Assembly (NCBI RefSeq): GCF_007018905.1
Contig: NZ_CP041402.1
Coordinates: 5,072,001 to 5,136,000 of the forward strand
DNA length: 64,000 bases
Direction: 5' to 3'
Source of the DNA: Tardiphaga sp. vice304
GTDB taxonomy: Bacteria > Pseudomonadota > Alphaproteobacteria > Rhizobiales > Xanthobacteraceae
Made by a program: the position numbers and the translations under genes. This document shows, one piece after another, positions 27,723 to 36,154 of this stretch. The notes beneath the pieces are model-generated. The model made no database searches and had not been told where the DNA came from. It saw only the letters and a program-made list of their open reading frames with translations. Numbering within the stretch: position 1 is the first letter of the stretch; each line of letters begins with the position of its first letter.

Positions 27723-27763
27723 AAAGCCCCGCCCGGACTTCCCCGCCGGACGGGGCTTTTCTT
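27723..27763 (+). terminator. Rho-independent terminator after the DUF1236 gene
   Basis: AAAGCCCCGCCCGG and CCGGACGGGGCTTTT form a stem with one mismatch, followed by TTTTCTTT. Confidence 0.82.
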
Positions 27764-27782
27764 TGCCTGCGCGCCGGCCCTC

Positions 27783-27883
27783 CCCGTCATTGCGAGGAGC
27801 GAAGCGACGCGGCAATCCAGAAAGCCGCAGGCTACGCGAGGGCGGGATTGCTTCGTCGCAAGGGCTCCTCGCAATGACGGGGA
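27783..27883. repeat. Dispersed palindromic repeat, GTCATTGCGAGGAGC type
   Basis: CCCGTCATTGCGAGGAGCG is mirrored by GGCTCCTCGCAATGACGGG. It lies between the convergent DUF1236 and glyS genes and ends 24 bases after the glyS stop. Confidence 0.9.
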
Positions 27884-27906
27884 GGGACCGCGCGTGAATT
27901 GGCGGG

Positions 27907-30144
27907 CTAGTCCTGGATCTTCGAGAAATCCGCGACCGCGCGCGTCGCGGCGCGGATCTCGTTGAGCAGCTTCAGCCGGTTCTCGCGCACGGCTGCGTCG
28001 TCGTCGTTGACTTTCACCTTGTCAAAGAACGCATCGACCGCCGGCCGCAGCTTGGCCATCGCCGTCATCGCGCTGGCGAAGTCTTCCTTCGCCACCGCAG
28101 CAGACGCCTCCGGCCCGACCTCGACAATCGCGGCTGCCAGCGCCTTCTCCTCGTCGAGCTTGTAGAGCGAAGGCTCCGGCGCGCCGTCATAGGCGCGCTT
28201 GTCCTTCTTCTCCTCGATGCCGAGAATGTTCGACGCCCGCTTGACGCCGGCCCGCAGATTCTTGCCGTCGTCGGTGTCGAGGAATTTGGCCAAAGCCTCG
28301 ACGCGGCGGACCACCATCAAGAGGTCGTCCTGACCGCCGAGCGAGAACACGGCGTCGACCAGATCGTGGCGCGAGCCCTGCTCGCGGAGTTGGCCTTTGA
28401 GACGGTCGGCGAAGAAGTCAACCAAGTTGAAGATCCCACTAATCGCGAATTCGGCTTCCTCGAACGAGATCTCCTTAGGCAATACCTTTTTCTCAAAATC
28501 TTTGAATATACGCTTCGCTCGACGAGCGGAAAGACCTTCAACTTCAAGCTGTTCCAACGCCCGATATTTGCGATCCAAATTCTGATGCGCCATGTCAATT
28601 CGAACAGAAATATCCGCCGACATGCAAATGTCTACGAGAGGTAACTTAAGTTGGTGTTCTATGAGAATCCGAACAACGCCCAGAGCAGCACGCCTCAGTG
28701 CAAATGGATCTTTACTACCGGTCGGCTTCTCGTCGATGACCCAGAAGCCTACCAGCGTGTCAATCTTGTCGGCCAGCGCCACGGCGATGCTGACGGGATC
28801 GGTGGGCACACGATCCGCCGGACCCTGCGGCTTGTAATGATCCTCGGATGCCGTGGCAACGGCGGCATCCTCGCTTTGCGCCAGCGCGTAGTACTTGCCC
28901 ATCAGGCCTTGCAGCTCCGGGAATTCGCCGACCGCTTCGGTGAGCAGGTCGGCCTTCGCGAGTTGGGCTGCGCGCTTTGTTTTTTTAACGTCGGCACCGA
29001 CCAGCGGCGCGATCTGGGCAGATAAATCGACGAGACGCTGAATTCGATTGGCCTGGCTGCCGAGCTTTTCGTGAAACACGATGTTTTCGAATTTCGGCAG
29101 CCGGTCTTCCAGCTTCGTTTTCAGGTCGGTGTCGTAGAAGAATTTTGCATCCGACAATCGCGCGCGGATCACCCGCTCGTTGCCCGCAATGATAGCGGCG
29201 CCGCCGTCGGAGGCTTCGATATTGGCGGTAAGGATGAACTTGTTGACGAGACGGCCGGTGGCGGGTTCGCGCACCACGAAGCACTTCTGGTTGGTGCGGA
29301 TGGTGGCGCGGATCATCTCGTCGGGAATCGCGAGAAACGCCTCGTCGAACGAGCCCATCAGCACCACCGGCCATTCGACGAGACCGGCGACCTCGTCGAG
29401 CAGCGCGGGGTCTTCGACCAGTTCGAAATTCTGCGCGGCGCAGAGCGTGCGCGCGTCGGCCAGGATGATCTCGCGGCGCCGCTCGGGGTCGAGCACGACT
29501 TTCGCGTGTTGCAGCTTGCTCACATAATCGTCGAAGCGGCGCACCGGGATCTCTGATGGAGCCATGAAGCGGTGACCGCGCGTGACCTGCCCGGCAACGA
29601 TACCGCCGACTTCGAACGGCACCACCTCCGGCTCTTCGGTCTCGATGCCGAACGAGGCGATGATGGAATGCAGCGGGCGCACCCAGGTCAGCGCGGTGGA
29701 CTTGGCCGAGGCCGCGCCCCAGCGCATCTGCTTCGGCCACGGGAAGGTGCGGATGATCAGCGGCAGGATTTCCGCCAGCACGTCGACCGTCGGCTTGCCC
29801 GGCTTCTCGGTCAGCGCGATGTAGAAGTCGCCCTTCGGATCGCGCTGGATCTTGGCTTCATCGAGCGAGTTCAGGCCGGTGGCCTTGAGGAAGCCGGCGA
29901 TCGCGGCCTCGGCGCCGCCGACGCGCGGGCCCTTGCGTTCCTGCTTGAGGTCGGACTGCCTGTTGGGAATGCCGTGCACCGTCAGCGTCAGCCGCCGCGG
30001 CGTCGCAAAGGCTTTCGCGCCTTCGTAGACGAGGCCCTCGGCGACGAGGCGATCGGTGACCATGCGACGCAAATCCTCCGCCGCCTTTGCCTGCATGCGC
30101 GCGGGGATCTCTTCGGAAAACAGTTCGAGCAGAAGATCGGGCAT
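27907..30144 (-). CDS. glyS: Glycyl-tRNA synthetase beta subunit
   Basis: The 745-residue subunit of the alpha2-beta2 bacterial enzyme charges tRNA-Gly. The N-terminus [20 protein letters not shown] is diagnostic. The central HD-like region [19 protein letters not shown] and the C-terminal DALR-type anticodon-binding part are present. The ATG at 30144 directly abuts the glyQ stop. The stretch 28441-28680 is only about 45% G+C by hand count (109 of 240), with A/T-ending codons. The frame stays open throughout. This looks like a replaced or independently evolving patch within a C-terminal linker region. Confidence 0.94.
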   Translation of the reverse strand: MPDLLLELFSEEIPARMQAKAAEDLRRMVTDRLVAEGLVYEGAKAFATPRRLTLTVHGIPNRQSDLKQERKGPRVGGAEAAIAGFLKATGLNSLDEAKIQRDPKGDFYIALTEKPGKPTVDVLAEILPLIIRTFPWPKQMRWGAASAKSTALTWVRPLHSIIASFGIETEEPEVVPFEVGGIVAGQVTRGHRFMAPSEIPVRRFDDYVSKLQHAKVVLDPERRREIILADARTLCAAQNFELVEDPALLDEVAGLVEWPVVLMGSFDEAFLAIPDEMIRATIRTNQKCFVVREPATGRLVNKFILTANIEASDGGAAIIAGNERVIRARLSDAKFFYDTDLKTKLEDRLPKFENIVFHEKLGSQANRIQRLVDLSAQIAPLVGADVKKTKRAAQLAKADLLTEAVGEFPELQGLMGKYYALAQSEDAAVATASEDHYKPQGPADRVPTDPVSIAVALADKIDTLVGFWVIDEKPTGSKDPFALRRAALGVVRILIEHQLKLPLVDICMSADISVRIDMAHQNLDRKYRALEQLEVEGLSARRAKRIFKDFEKKVLPKEISFEEAEFAISGIFNLVDFFADRLKGQLREQGSRHDLVDAVFSLGGQDDLLMVVRRVEALAKFLDTDDGKNLRAGVKRASNILGIEEKKDKRAYDGAPEPSLYKLDEEKALAAAIVEVGPEASAAVAKEDFASAMTAMAKLRPAVDAFFDKVKVNDDDAAVRENRLKLLNEIRAATRAVADFSKIQD

Positions 30145-31124
30145 CAGTTTTTCTCCCCACGGAGGGAAGAACCACCCGCGTCCGTATGCATCCAGGCTTC
30201 GCCGCAGGCTTTCGCCAGGTCGCGGACGCGCATGATGTAGCTCTGGCGCTCGGTGACCGAAATCACGCCGCGGGCGTCCAGCAGGTTGAAGACGTGGCTC
30301 GCCTTGATGCACTGGTCATAGGCCGGCTGCGCCATCAGATGCGCGTCGCGTTTGTCGTTCTTCCAGCCGGCGTCGAGATATTTCTTGCAGGCGCCCTCGG
30401 CCATTTTGAACTGCTCGAACAGCATGTCGGCGTCAGAGTGCTCGAAATTGTGCCGGGAATATTCCTGCTCGGCCTGCAGGAAGACGTCGCCATAGGTGAC
30501 TTTCTCGTCGCCGTCGCGGCCGTTGAAATTGAGGTCGTAGACGTTATCGACGCCCTGCACATACATCGCCAGCCGCTCGAGGCCGTAGGTGAGTTCGCCG
30601 GCCACCGGCGCGCATTCGACGCCGACGACCTGCTGAAAGTAAGTGAACTGGCTGACTTCCATGCCGTCGCACCAGCACTCCCAGCCAAGCCCCCAGGCGC
30701 CCAGCGTCGGGCTCTCCCAGTCGTCCTCGACGAAGCGCACGTCATGCAGCGCGGTGTCGATGCCGATCGCCTTCAGCGAACGCAGATAGAGATCCTGCAA
30801 ATCCGGCGGCGACGGTTTGATGATGACCTGGAACTGGTAATAATGCTGCAGCCGGTTCGGGTTCTCGCCGTAGCGGCCATCCTTCGGCCGGCGCGACGGC
30901 TGCACATAGGCGGCCTTCCAGGGCTTCGGGCCGAGCGCCCGCAGCGTGGTCGCCGGATGGAAGGTACCCGCGCCCATCTCCATGTCGTAAGGCTGCAGGA
31001 TCACGCAGCCCTGGTCGGCCCAAAAGCGCTGCAGCGCGAGGATGAAGCCCTGGAAGGATTTTTCCGGGCGCATGTGCGGGGGGATGGAATCGGTCACGTC
31101 GGGGGTCACGATCTCTGGATTCAA
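30144..31124 (-). CDS. glyQ: Glycyl-tRNA synthetase alpha subunit
   Basis: The protein of about 310-326 residues contains the catalytic core of class II Gly[42 protein letters not shown], and [17 protein letters not shown] with [17 protein letters not shown] sequence. The longest start is a TTG at 31124. A GTG at 31109 and an ATG at 31073 ([10 protein letters not shown]) are alternatives, and none has a strong ribosome site. It is translationally coupled to glyS. Confidence 0.94.
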   Translation of the reverse strand: MNPEIVTPDVTDSIPPHMRPEKSFQGFILALQRFWADQGCVILQPYDMEMGAGTFHPATTLRALGPKPWKAAYVQPSRRPKDGRYGENPNRLQHYYQFQVIIKPSPPDLQDLYLRSLKAIGIDTALHDVRFVEDDWESPTLGAWGLGWECWCDGMEVSQFTYFQQVVGVECAPVAGELTYGLERLAMYVQGVDNVYDLNFNGRDGDEKVTYGDVFLQAEQEYSRHNFEHSDADMLFEQFKMAEGACKKYLDAGWKNDKRDAHLMAQPAYDQCIKASHVFNLLDARGVISVTERQSYIMRVRDLAKACGEAWMHTDAGGSSLRGEKN

Positions 31125-31252
31125 GGGGCAAATTTCAAGGGGCTGGGCGCGCGGACCGTATCGGCGGGGGGCCGGGGAATCAAGGCAATGCGGGGTATTG
31201 CAGGTGCCTGCCGCTTAACCCGGCGCTAACCATGCCGGTCGGGTGCGGTCCG

Positions 31253-31302
31253 CCGTCTGTCGATCGTTAGGAATTGTCTTTTACCAATTGACGATCGGAC
31301 GG
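31253..31302. other. Strong hairpin in the glyQ upstream region
   Basis: CCGTC-TGT-CGATCGT pairs with ACGATCG-G-ACGG, with an inner AATTG/CAATT helix. It lies 129 bases upstream of glyQ, so it may be in the glyQS leader or in a small RNA. The 367-base gap 31125-31491 has no convincing protein gene. Confidence 0.5.
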
Positions 31303-31417
31303 AACGAAAGTCCCCGTCCGTGCTTGTTAAAGCGAAGGCCAGCGCGCCGACGACCCGCTCTGGCCCAGACTACGGACCTCCAAGTCCAGACTAACGTAGA
31401 CTTCCAAACGTTTGCTC

Positions 31418-31454
31418 GCCGGTTTCAAGGATGGTGCCCCATCCTGAAACCGGC
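31418..31454. other. Near-perfect hairpin between glyQ and the upstream small gene
   Basis: GCCGGTTTCA-A-GGATGG pairs with CCATCC-TGAAACCGGC around a four-base loop, with only one bulged A. It sits 38 bases after the stop of the small membrane-protein gene on the minus strand. There is no T-run, so a simple terminator is uncertain. Confidence 0.55.
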
Positions 31455-31491
31455 GCAAATATTTTGGGGGTCTTTTTCGTGCTTTGCGGCC

Positions 31492-31704
31492 TCAGCCCGG
31501 CCGATACGCCCCGGTCGCCGGATCGCGTCGCAGGGTCCGGACGTCGGCCGGCTCGGCAGGTTCGGTGACCCGCGCCAGCCGCGCCTCTTCCAGCTCCTGA
31601 TTGATCCGCTTCGCGGTCCGGTAGGCCCAGCGAACGACGGCGGCGCTTCCGAGCGCGCCGGCAATGGCAACCAGCGGCGGCATCGCGCGATCCTTGTCGG
31701 TCAT
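31492..31704 (-). CDS. Small single-helix membrane protein
   Basis: The 70-residue protein MTDKDRAMPPLVAIAGALGS... has one N-terminal membrane helix (about 9-26). A charged helix follows (RWAYRTAKRINQELEEARLA), and the end is RTLRRDPATGAYRPG. That C-terminal pattern recurs in short proteins of related bacteria as I remember them, and there is no assigned function. It lies between the S49 peptidase gene and glyQ on the same strand. An alternative start is the Met at residue 8. Confidence 0.65.
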   Translation of the reverse strand: MTDKDRAMPPLVAIAGALGSAAVVRWAYRTAKRINQELEEARLARVTEPAEPADVRTLRRDPATGAYRPG

Positions 31705-31779
31705 GATTCACACCTCATCAAAGCATTGTCGCGCAGACCGAACCGTCCCGCAATTAACTTTTGCGGCACCAAACCACCC

Positions 31780-32664
31780 TCAAAAGCCGAATCTGGCCCA
31801 GATCGCTCTCGTTTCCAGCGCCGAAATCACCTGCTCCGGCAGCCCGGACAGCCCGTCGAGCGAGAGCTGGGCCCCGGCGCCAGACCTGCGGCCGATCAAC
31901 CCGGCCAGCATGCCCGCCGGCTGCGTGATGACCGGCATCTGTACCTTCTCGCCGAAACGGGTGCGCAGCACGCTGCGGAGGTCGCCGATTGCATCGACCA
32001 GGCCGAGCGCGATCCCGCTTTCGCCGGCCCAGTATTCGCCGGAGAACAGCACGTCCTCGGCGCCCTTCAGACGGGCGCCGCGGCTGCCCTTCACCAGCGC
32101 GATGAAGATGGCGTGGATCTCGCGCTGCAGGGTCTTGATGCGGGCGACGTCTTCCGGGTTTTCCGGCAGGAACGGGTCGAGCGTCGCCTTGCGCTCGCCG
32201 GCGGTATAAAGCCGGCGCTCGACGCCGATCTTGCGGATCAGTTCCTGGAACCCGAAGGTGCCGCCGACCACGCCGATCGAGCCCACGATCGAGGACGGAT
32301 CGACGAAGATCTCGTCGCCGGCGCAGGCGATCATGTAGCCGCCGGAGGCCGCGACGTCCTCGACGAACACCAGCACCGGCAGTTTCTTTTCTTCGGCCAG
32401 ATGACGGATGCGCAGATAGATCTGCCGCGACTGTACCGGCGATCCGCCCGGCGAATTGATCACCAGCGCCACCGCCTTGGCGTTCTTGGTGGCGAACGCC
32501 TTGTCGAGCAGTTTGGCGACGCCCGCCAGCGAAAGGCCCGGCCGCAGCGGCGTCGCCGCTCCGATTACGCCGGACAGCCGGACCACCGGCACCACCGGGG
32601 CGCGCGTGCGGAACCGGGCCGGCAGCAGGCCTTTCAGCGTCGTCAAAAGGTTGGATTCGATCAT
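31780..32664 (-). CDS. S49-family peptidase (SppA/SohB-like)
   Basis: The 294-residue protein has the S49 core: LVINSPGGSPVQS, the nucleophile Ser in VEDVAASGGYMIACAGDEIF, GSIGVVGGTFG, and the general-base Lys in AGERKATLDPFLPE. It is the short, single-domain form. The N-terminus lacks a clear long membrane anchor, so it may be peripheral. Members degrade signal peptides or membrane protein fragments. A short gene for a one-helix protein lies divergently at 32774. Confidence 0.9.
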   Translation of the reverse strand: MIESNLLTTLKGLLPARFRTRAPVVPVVRLSGVIGAATPLRPGLSLAGVAKLLDKAFATKNAKAVALVINSPGGSPVQSRQIYLRIRHLAEEKKLPVLVFVEDVAASGGYMIACAGDEIFVDPSSIVGSIGVVGGTFGFQELIRKIGVERRLYTAGERKATLDPFLPENPEDVARIKTLQREIHAIFIALVKGSRGARLKGAEDVLFSGEYWAGESGIALGLVDAIGDLRSVLRTRFGEKVQMPVITQPAGMLAGLIGRRSGAGAQLSLDGLSGLPEQVISALETRAIWARFGF

Positions 32665-32773
32665 TAAGTTTACCTCGATCTTAACCGTATTTTATCGCGC
32701 CGATGGCATGAACCAGCAGCCGCGTTTCGCGTTGCAAAGATAACAGGCCAGCGCGCCGTCTCCGGGAGAAGAC

Positions 32774-32872
32774 ATGAAAATCTATCTGCTCATGCTGATC
32801 ATCGGCACCCTGCTCACGGCGATCCATTTCACATCGACGCCGCAGAAACGCTCCGAAACCCAGCCGCAATAA
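32774..32872 (+). CDS. Candidate 32-residue membrane peptide
   Basis: MKIYLLMLIIGTLLTAIHFT continues for 12 residues (STPQKRSETQPQ) to a TAA. GGGAGAAGAC lies just upstream of the ATG, giving a good ribosome site. One hydrophobic helix is followed by a polar tail. It fills the gap between two minus-strand genes. Conservation cannot be checked here, so it remains a candidate. Confidence 0.5.
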   Translation: MKIYLLMLIIGTLLTAIHFTSTPQKRSETQPQ

Positions 32873-32887
32873 TCACCCAGCAAGGCG

Positions 32888-33667
32888 CTATAGCGACGCC
32901 AGTGAAAGCGTCGCTTTTCCGGCCAGAACTTCTGACATGTGGGGATCGGATGCTCCGGTTGCATCCCGCAGGTTGATCCCCGGATAAATCGCCGCAGGCG
33001 CGCGGCCCCCTTTGATCGCCTTCACCAAAATCCGGATCGCGGGCTTGGCCGGATCGCCGTGCACCGGCAGCAACGAGATGCTTCCGAAGCCTTTCTCCAG
33101 CGCCGCCACCACCTCGCACAACCCGTCGCCCCGCCAGATCAGCGTCAGCGCGCCGCCTGACCGGAGCAGTCGTCGCGCCGCATGAATCCAATTTTGCAGC
33201 GTCGAAGATGTTGCAACATGGGCGACCGCGCGGGCCGCATCCGGCGAGGCGCGATGACGCGTCGCATCGTTGTATGGCGGGTTCATCAGCACGACATCGA
33301 CACCATCCGGCGGCAGGCCGGCTGCGGCAAAGACGTCGGCCGGCGACGAGAGGTCCATCCCGATCACCTTCGCAGCGATCCCATTGGCCGCCGCATTGTC
33401 GCACGCCAGCCTGGCCAGCCGTGGATCGATCTCCACCAGCGTCAGCGAGATACCCTTGACGCGCCAGGCCAGCGCCAGACCGGCGGTGCCGACGCCGGCG
33501 CCGAAATCGACCACGCGGTCGCCAGGCCGCGCGGCGGTCGATGCCGCCAGCAGGATGGCGTCGTGGCCGGCACGATGGCCGCGTGCCGGCTGGCATAGCT
33601 GCAGCTGCCCGCCGAGAAAGCCATCGCAGGTGGTCGCGATTTCCGCCTCCGGCGCCATTTCAGCCAT
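32888..33667 (-). CDS. TrmN6-type small methyltransferase (tRNA1(Val) adenine-N6 family)
   Basis: The protein of about 259 residues is a SAM-dependent methyltransferase. Motif I is VVDFGAGVGTAGLALAWRV and the N6-adenine motif is VDVVLMNPPYNDATRHRASP. The YfiC/TrmN6 C-terminal layout with GGALTLIWRGDGL follows. The substrate is probably tRNA or rRNA adenine. The start at 33667 (MAEMAPEAE) overlaps the end of the DUF2007 gene by 8 bases; a start at 33658 is possible. Confidence 0.84.
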   Translation of the reverse strand: MAEMAPEAEIATTCDGFLGGQLQLCQPARGHRAGHDAILLAASTAARPGDRVVDFGAGVGTAGLALAWRVKGISLTLVEIDPRLARLACDNAAANGIAAKVIGMDLSSPADVFAAAGLPPDGVDVVLMNPPYNDATRHRASPDAARAVAHVATSSTLQNWIHAARRLLRSGGALTLIWRGDGLCEVVAALEKGFGSISLLPVHGDPAKPAIRILVKAIKGGRAPAAIYPGINLRDATGASDPHMSEVLAGKATLSLASL

Positions 33668-33905
33668 CGTCGCGCAGCTCGTGGGCCAGCCCGGCATCGG
33701 TCAGGACCTGCCGCGCTTCGGATGCATCGTCCTCGTGAACCAGAATCCGGCGCGGGATGACCCCGACCGAGCCTTCCAGAATACTCATGTTCTGGTCCAG
33801 CAACAGATGAGGGATATTGGCGCCGTCGAGCAGCGCGCCCACCGCGGACACCAGCACGACATCATTGGTTCGCAGCAATTCGCGCAATTGGCGCTCCTTT
33901 GTCAT
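33660..33905 (-). CDS. DUF2007 domain protein
   Basis: The 81-residue protein has the DUF2007 pattern LLRTNDVVLVSAVGALLDGA, LLLDQNMSILEGSVG and IPRRILVHEDDASEARQVL. Members are signal-transducing or PII-like folds of unknown role. The ATG at 33905 matches the expected N-terminus; longer in-frame sequence upstream looks non-coding. It is coupled by overlap to the methyltransferase gene. Confidence 0.82.
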   Translation of the reverse strand: MTKERQLRELLRTNDVVLVSAVGALLDGANIPHLLLDQNMSILEGSVGVIPRRILVHEDDASEARQVLTDAGLAHELRDDG

Positions 33906-34112
33906 CACAAGGTCGTCCCGCGGCCATTGCCCGGCCCGTCGCCCTTGCCGCACTGGCCGGCAGTTTCTATTGTGCGGAACAGCGTTTCCGGGCTGGTTCA
34001 GCGACACGACACCTGTTTTTCACCTGAATTCGTCCTATTTGACCATCAGCGTCTTCCGGCACGGTCCATCCCGTCCGTCTGGCAAGGCTCTCGCACTTCG
34101 GAGATTTTTCGC

Positions 34113-35123
34113 GTGGCGGTGATTGTACCCTTCGAGAGCCCCTCGACTGCATCGATAGATCAACTGGTCGGCCTTGTCGCTCCCGATATGGAGCGCGTCA
34201 ACGCGACGATCCTGTCGCGCACCGGTTCCGAAGTCACCATGATCCCCGAGGTTGCCAACCATCTGATCTCGTCGGGCGGCAAGCGGCTGCGGCCGATGCT
34301 GACGCTGGCGATGGCCAACCTCACCGGCTACAGCGGCGAAGGCCATATCAAGCTCGCCGCCGCCGTCGAATTCATGCACACCGCCACGCTGCTGCACGAC
34401 GACGTCGTCGATCAGAGCGAGCTGCGCCGCGGCAAGCTGTCGGCGCGGATGCTGTGGGGCAACGAGGCCAGCGTGCTGGTCGGCGATTTCCTGCTCGGCC
34501 AGGCGTTCCGCATGATGGTCGAGGTCGGCTCCTTGCGCGCGCTCGACATCCTGTCGTCGGCCGCCGCCACCATCGCCGAAGGCGAGGTGATGCAGCTTGC
34601 TGCCGCGAAGAACACTGCCACCACCGAAGACGAATATCTGGCGGTGATCCGCGGCAAGACGGCGGAACTGTTCGCCGCGGCCTGCGAGGTCGGGCCGGTG
34701 ATCGCCGGCCGGCCGAAGGCCGAGCAGACCGCGTGCCGCTCGGTCGGCATGAATCTCGGCATCGCCTTCCAGCTGGTCGACGACGTGCTGGACTACGGCG
34801 GCAAGGCCGCCAAGCTCGGCAAGAACGTCGGCGACGATTTCCGCGAGGGCAAGATTACGCTGCCGGTGGTGCTGGCCTTCCGCCGCGGCAACGACGCCGA
34901 GCGCGCGTTCTGGGTAAAGGCGCTGGAACGCGGCGAGATCAACGACAGCGATATCGACCAGGCGATCGGCCTGATGACCAAGCATCGCGCGCTCGAAGAC
35001 ACCATGAACCGCGCCCAGCATTACGGCGCGATGGCGGTGGACGCGCTAGCGCTGTTCCCGACCTCGCCGATGAAGACCGCGCTCGAGCAGGTCGTGGCGT
35101 TCTGTCTGGCAAGATCGCACTGA
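34113..35123 (+). CDS. Polyprenyl diphosphate synthase (IspB-like)
   Basis: The 336-residue trans-prenyltransferase has the first Asp-rich motif LLHDDVVDQSELRRG and the second FQLVDDVLDYGGKAAKLGKN. Between them lies GGKRLRPMLTLAMANL, and later VGDDFREGKITLPVV. It elongates farnesyl diphosphate to the ubiquinone side chain; the exact chain length is not predictable. The GTG at 34113 lies about 9 bases after CGGAG. ispE, which acts earlier in isoprenoid synthesis, is convergent just downstream. Confidence 0.92.
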   Translation: MAVIVPFESPSTASIDQLVGLVAPDMERVNATILSRTGSEVTMIPEVANHLISSGGKRLRPMLTLAMANLTGYSGEGHIKLAAAVEFMHTATLLHDDVVDQSELRRGKLSARMLWGNEASVLVGDFLLGQAFRMMVEVGSLRALDILSSAAATIAEGEVMQLAAAKNTATTEDEYLAVIRGKTAELFAAACEVGPVIAGRPKAEQTACRSVGMNLGIAFQLVDDVLDYGGKAAKLGKNVGDDFREGKITLPVVLAFRRGNDAERAFWVKALERGEINDSDIDQAIGLMTKHRALEDTMNRAQHYGAMAVDALALFPTSPMKTALEQVVAFCLARSH

Positions 35124-35130
35124 GGGGCGC

Positions 35131-35236
35131 GTAGCCCGTATGAAGTCGGCGACGCCCGCACAAGCGCGCGACGGTGACGAAATACGGGAAAAGAGCCGAT
35201 CTGAATGGGCCGGCCCCGGATTGTCATCCGGGCTAC
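35131..35236. repeat. Dispersed palindromic repeat, GTAGCCCGGAT type
   Basis: GTAGCCCGTATGAAGTCGGC... is mirrored by CCGGATTGTCATCCGGGCTAC. It fills the gap between the convergent polyprenyl synthase and ispE genes. Confidence 0.85.
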
Positions 35237-35247
35237 GGACAACGGTC

Positions 35248-36132
35248 TTAACTCAACGCCCCGGCGTGCACCCACCACTCGGGATGCGCGAGCGTGATGG
35301 CCGCGGCGGCGCGCTTTGCTGCCGCATCGTCGTCAAAGATCGCAAAGCAGGTCGCGCCCGAGCCGGACATGCGCGCGAGCCGCACATTTTTAGCATCGCG
35401 CAGCGCGGATAGCACCTCGCCGATCACCGGTTCGACCTTCAGCGCCGGCGCTTCGAGGTCGTTGGTCCCCGCGGCTAGCGCCTTGATCCAGGCCTCGACC
35501 GGAGCGCCCTCGCCGGGCCATTTCGGCGCCTTCAGCACGTCGGTGACGCCGACGCGAAGCTGTCCGTGCTTCAGGCCGAGTTCCTTGAACACATCTTTCG
35601 TGGCCACCGGCACCCGCGGATTGACCATCACACAAGGCAGCCGCGGCAGCGACAGCGGCATCAGATGGTCGCCGACGCCGGACATCACGCAGGCGGTCGA
35701 TGGCAGGCAGACCGGCACGTCGGCGCCTGTCAGCAGGGCCACGTCGATCAGGCGGAGATCGTCGAGCTCGAGGCCGTTGGCGCGCGCCAGCAGGCGCAGC
35801 GCCGCGGCGGCATCGGCCGAGCCGCCACCGATCCCGGCCGCGACCGGCAGATGCTTGTCGAGCGCAAAGGCACCGAGCGTCAGGCCCTCGACGCGCTCGC
35901 CGAGCAGCAGTGCCGCCTTGATGACGAGGTTGTTGGCGCCATCGCCACATTCGGCGGCGCCAGGCCCGGTGGTCACGAGCGCGAGTTCCGCTCCCGGCTC
36001 GAAGGTCAAGCGGTCCGCGCAATCGGCGAACGCTACGACGCTTTCCAGATCATGATAGCCATCGACGCGCCGGCCCATCACCCGAAGGGTGAGGTTGACC
36101 TTAGCGCGTGCGTCGTCCCCCAGCGCCGGCAT
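35248..36132 (-). CDS. ispE: 4-diphosphocytidyl-2-C-methyl-D-erythritol kinase
   Basis: The 294-residue GHMP kinase of the MEP isoprenoid pathway begins ARAKVNLTLRVMGRRVDGYH after a short leader. It has the ATP motif LPVAAGIGGGSADAAAALRL. The C-terminal segment ARMSGSGATCFAIFDDDAAA is conserved. It phosphorylates CDP-ME at the 2-hydroxyl. It follows the TPR gene's start side with separate transcription likely. Confidence 0.94.
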   Translation of the reverse strand: MPALGDDARAKVNLTLRVMGRRVDGYHDLESVVAFADCADRLTFEPGAELALVTTGPGAAECGDGANNLVIKAALLLGERVEGLTLGAFALDKHLPVAAGIGGGSADAAAALRLLARANGLELDDLRLIDVALLTGADVPVCLPSTACVMSGVGDHLMPLSLPRLPCVMVNPRVPVATKDVFKELGLKHGQLRVGVTDVLKAPKWPGEGAPVEAWIKALAAGTNDLEAPALKVEPVIGEVLSALRDAKNVRLARMSGSGATCFAIFDDDAAAKRAAAAITLAHPEWWVHAGALS

Positions 36133-36154
36133 CTTCTAATCCCCCAGCCCGCGG

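Noticed and set aside
31125..31491. A T-box or glycine riboswitch ahead of glyQ
   Set aside because: No T-box sequence and no glycine-aptamer core are recognisable. Only the hairpins themselves are supported.
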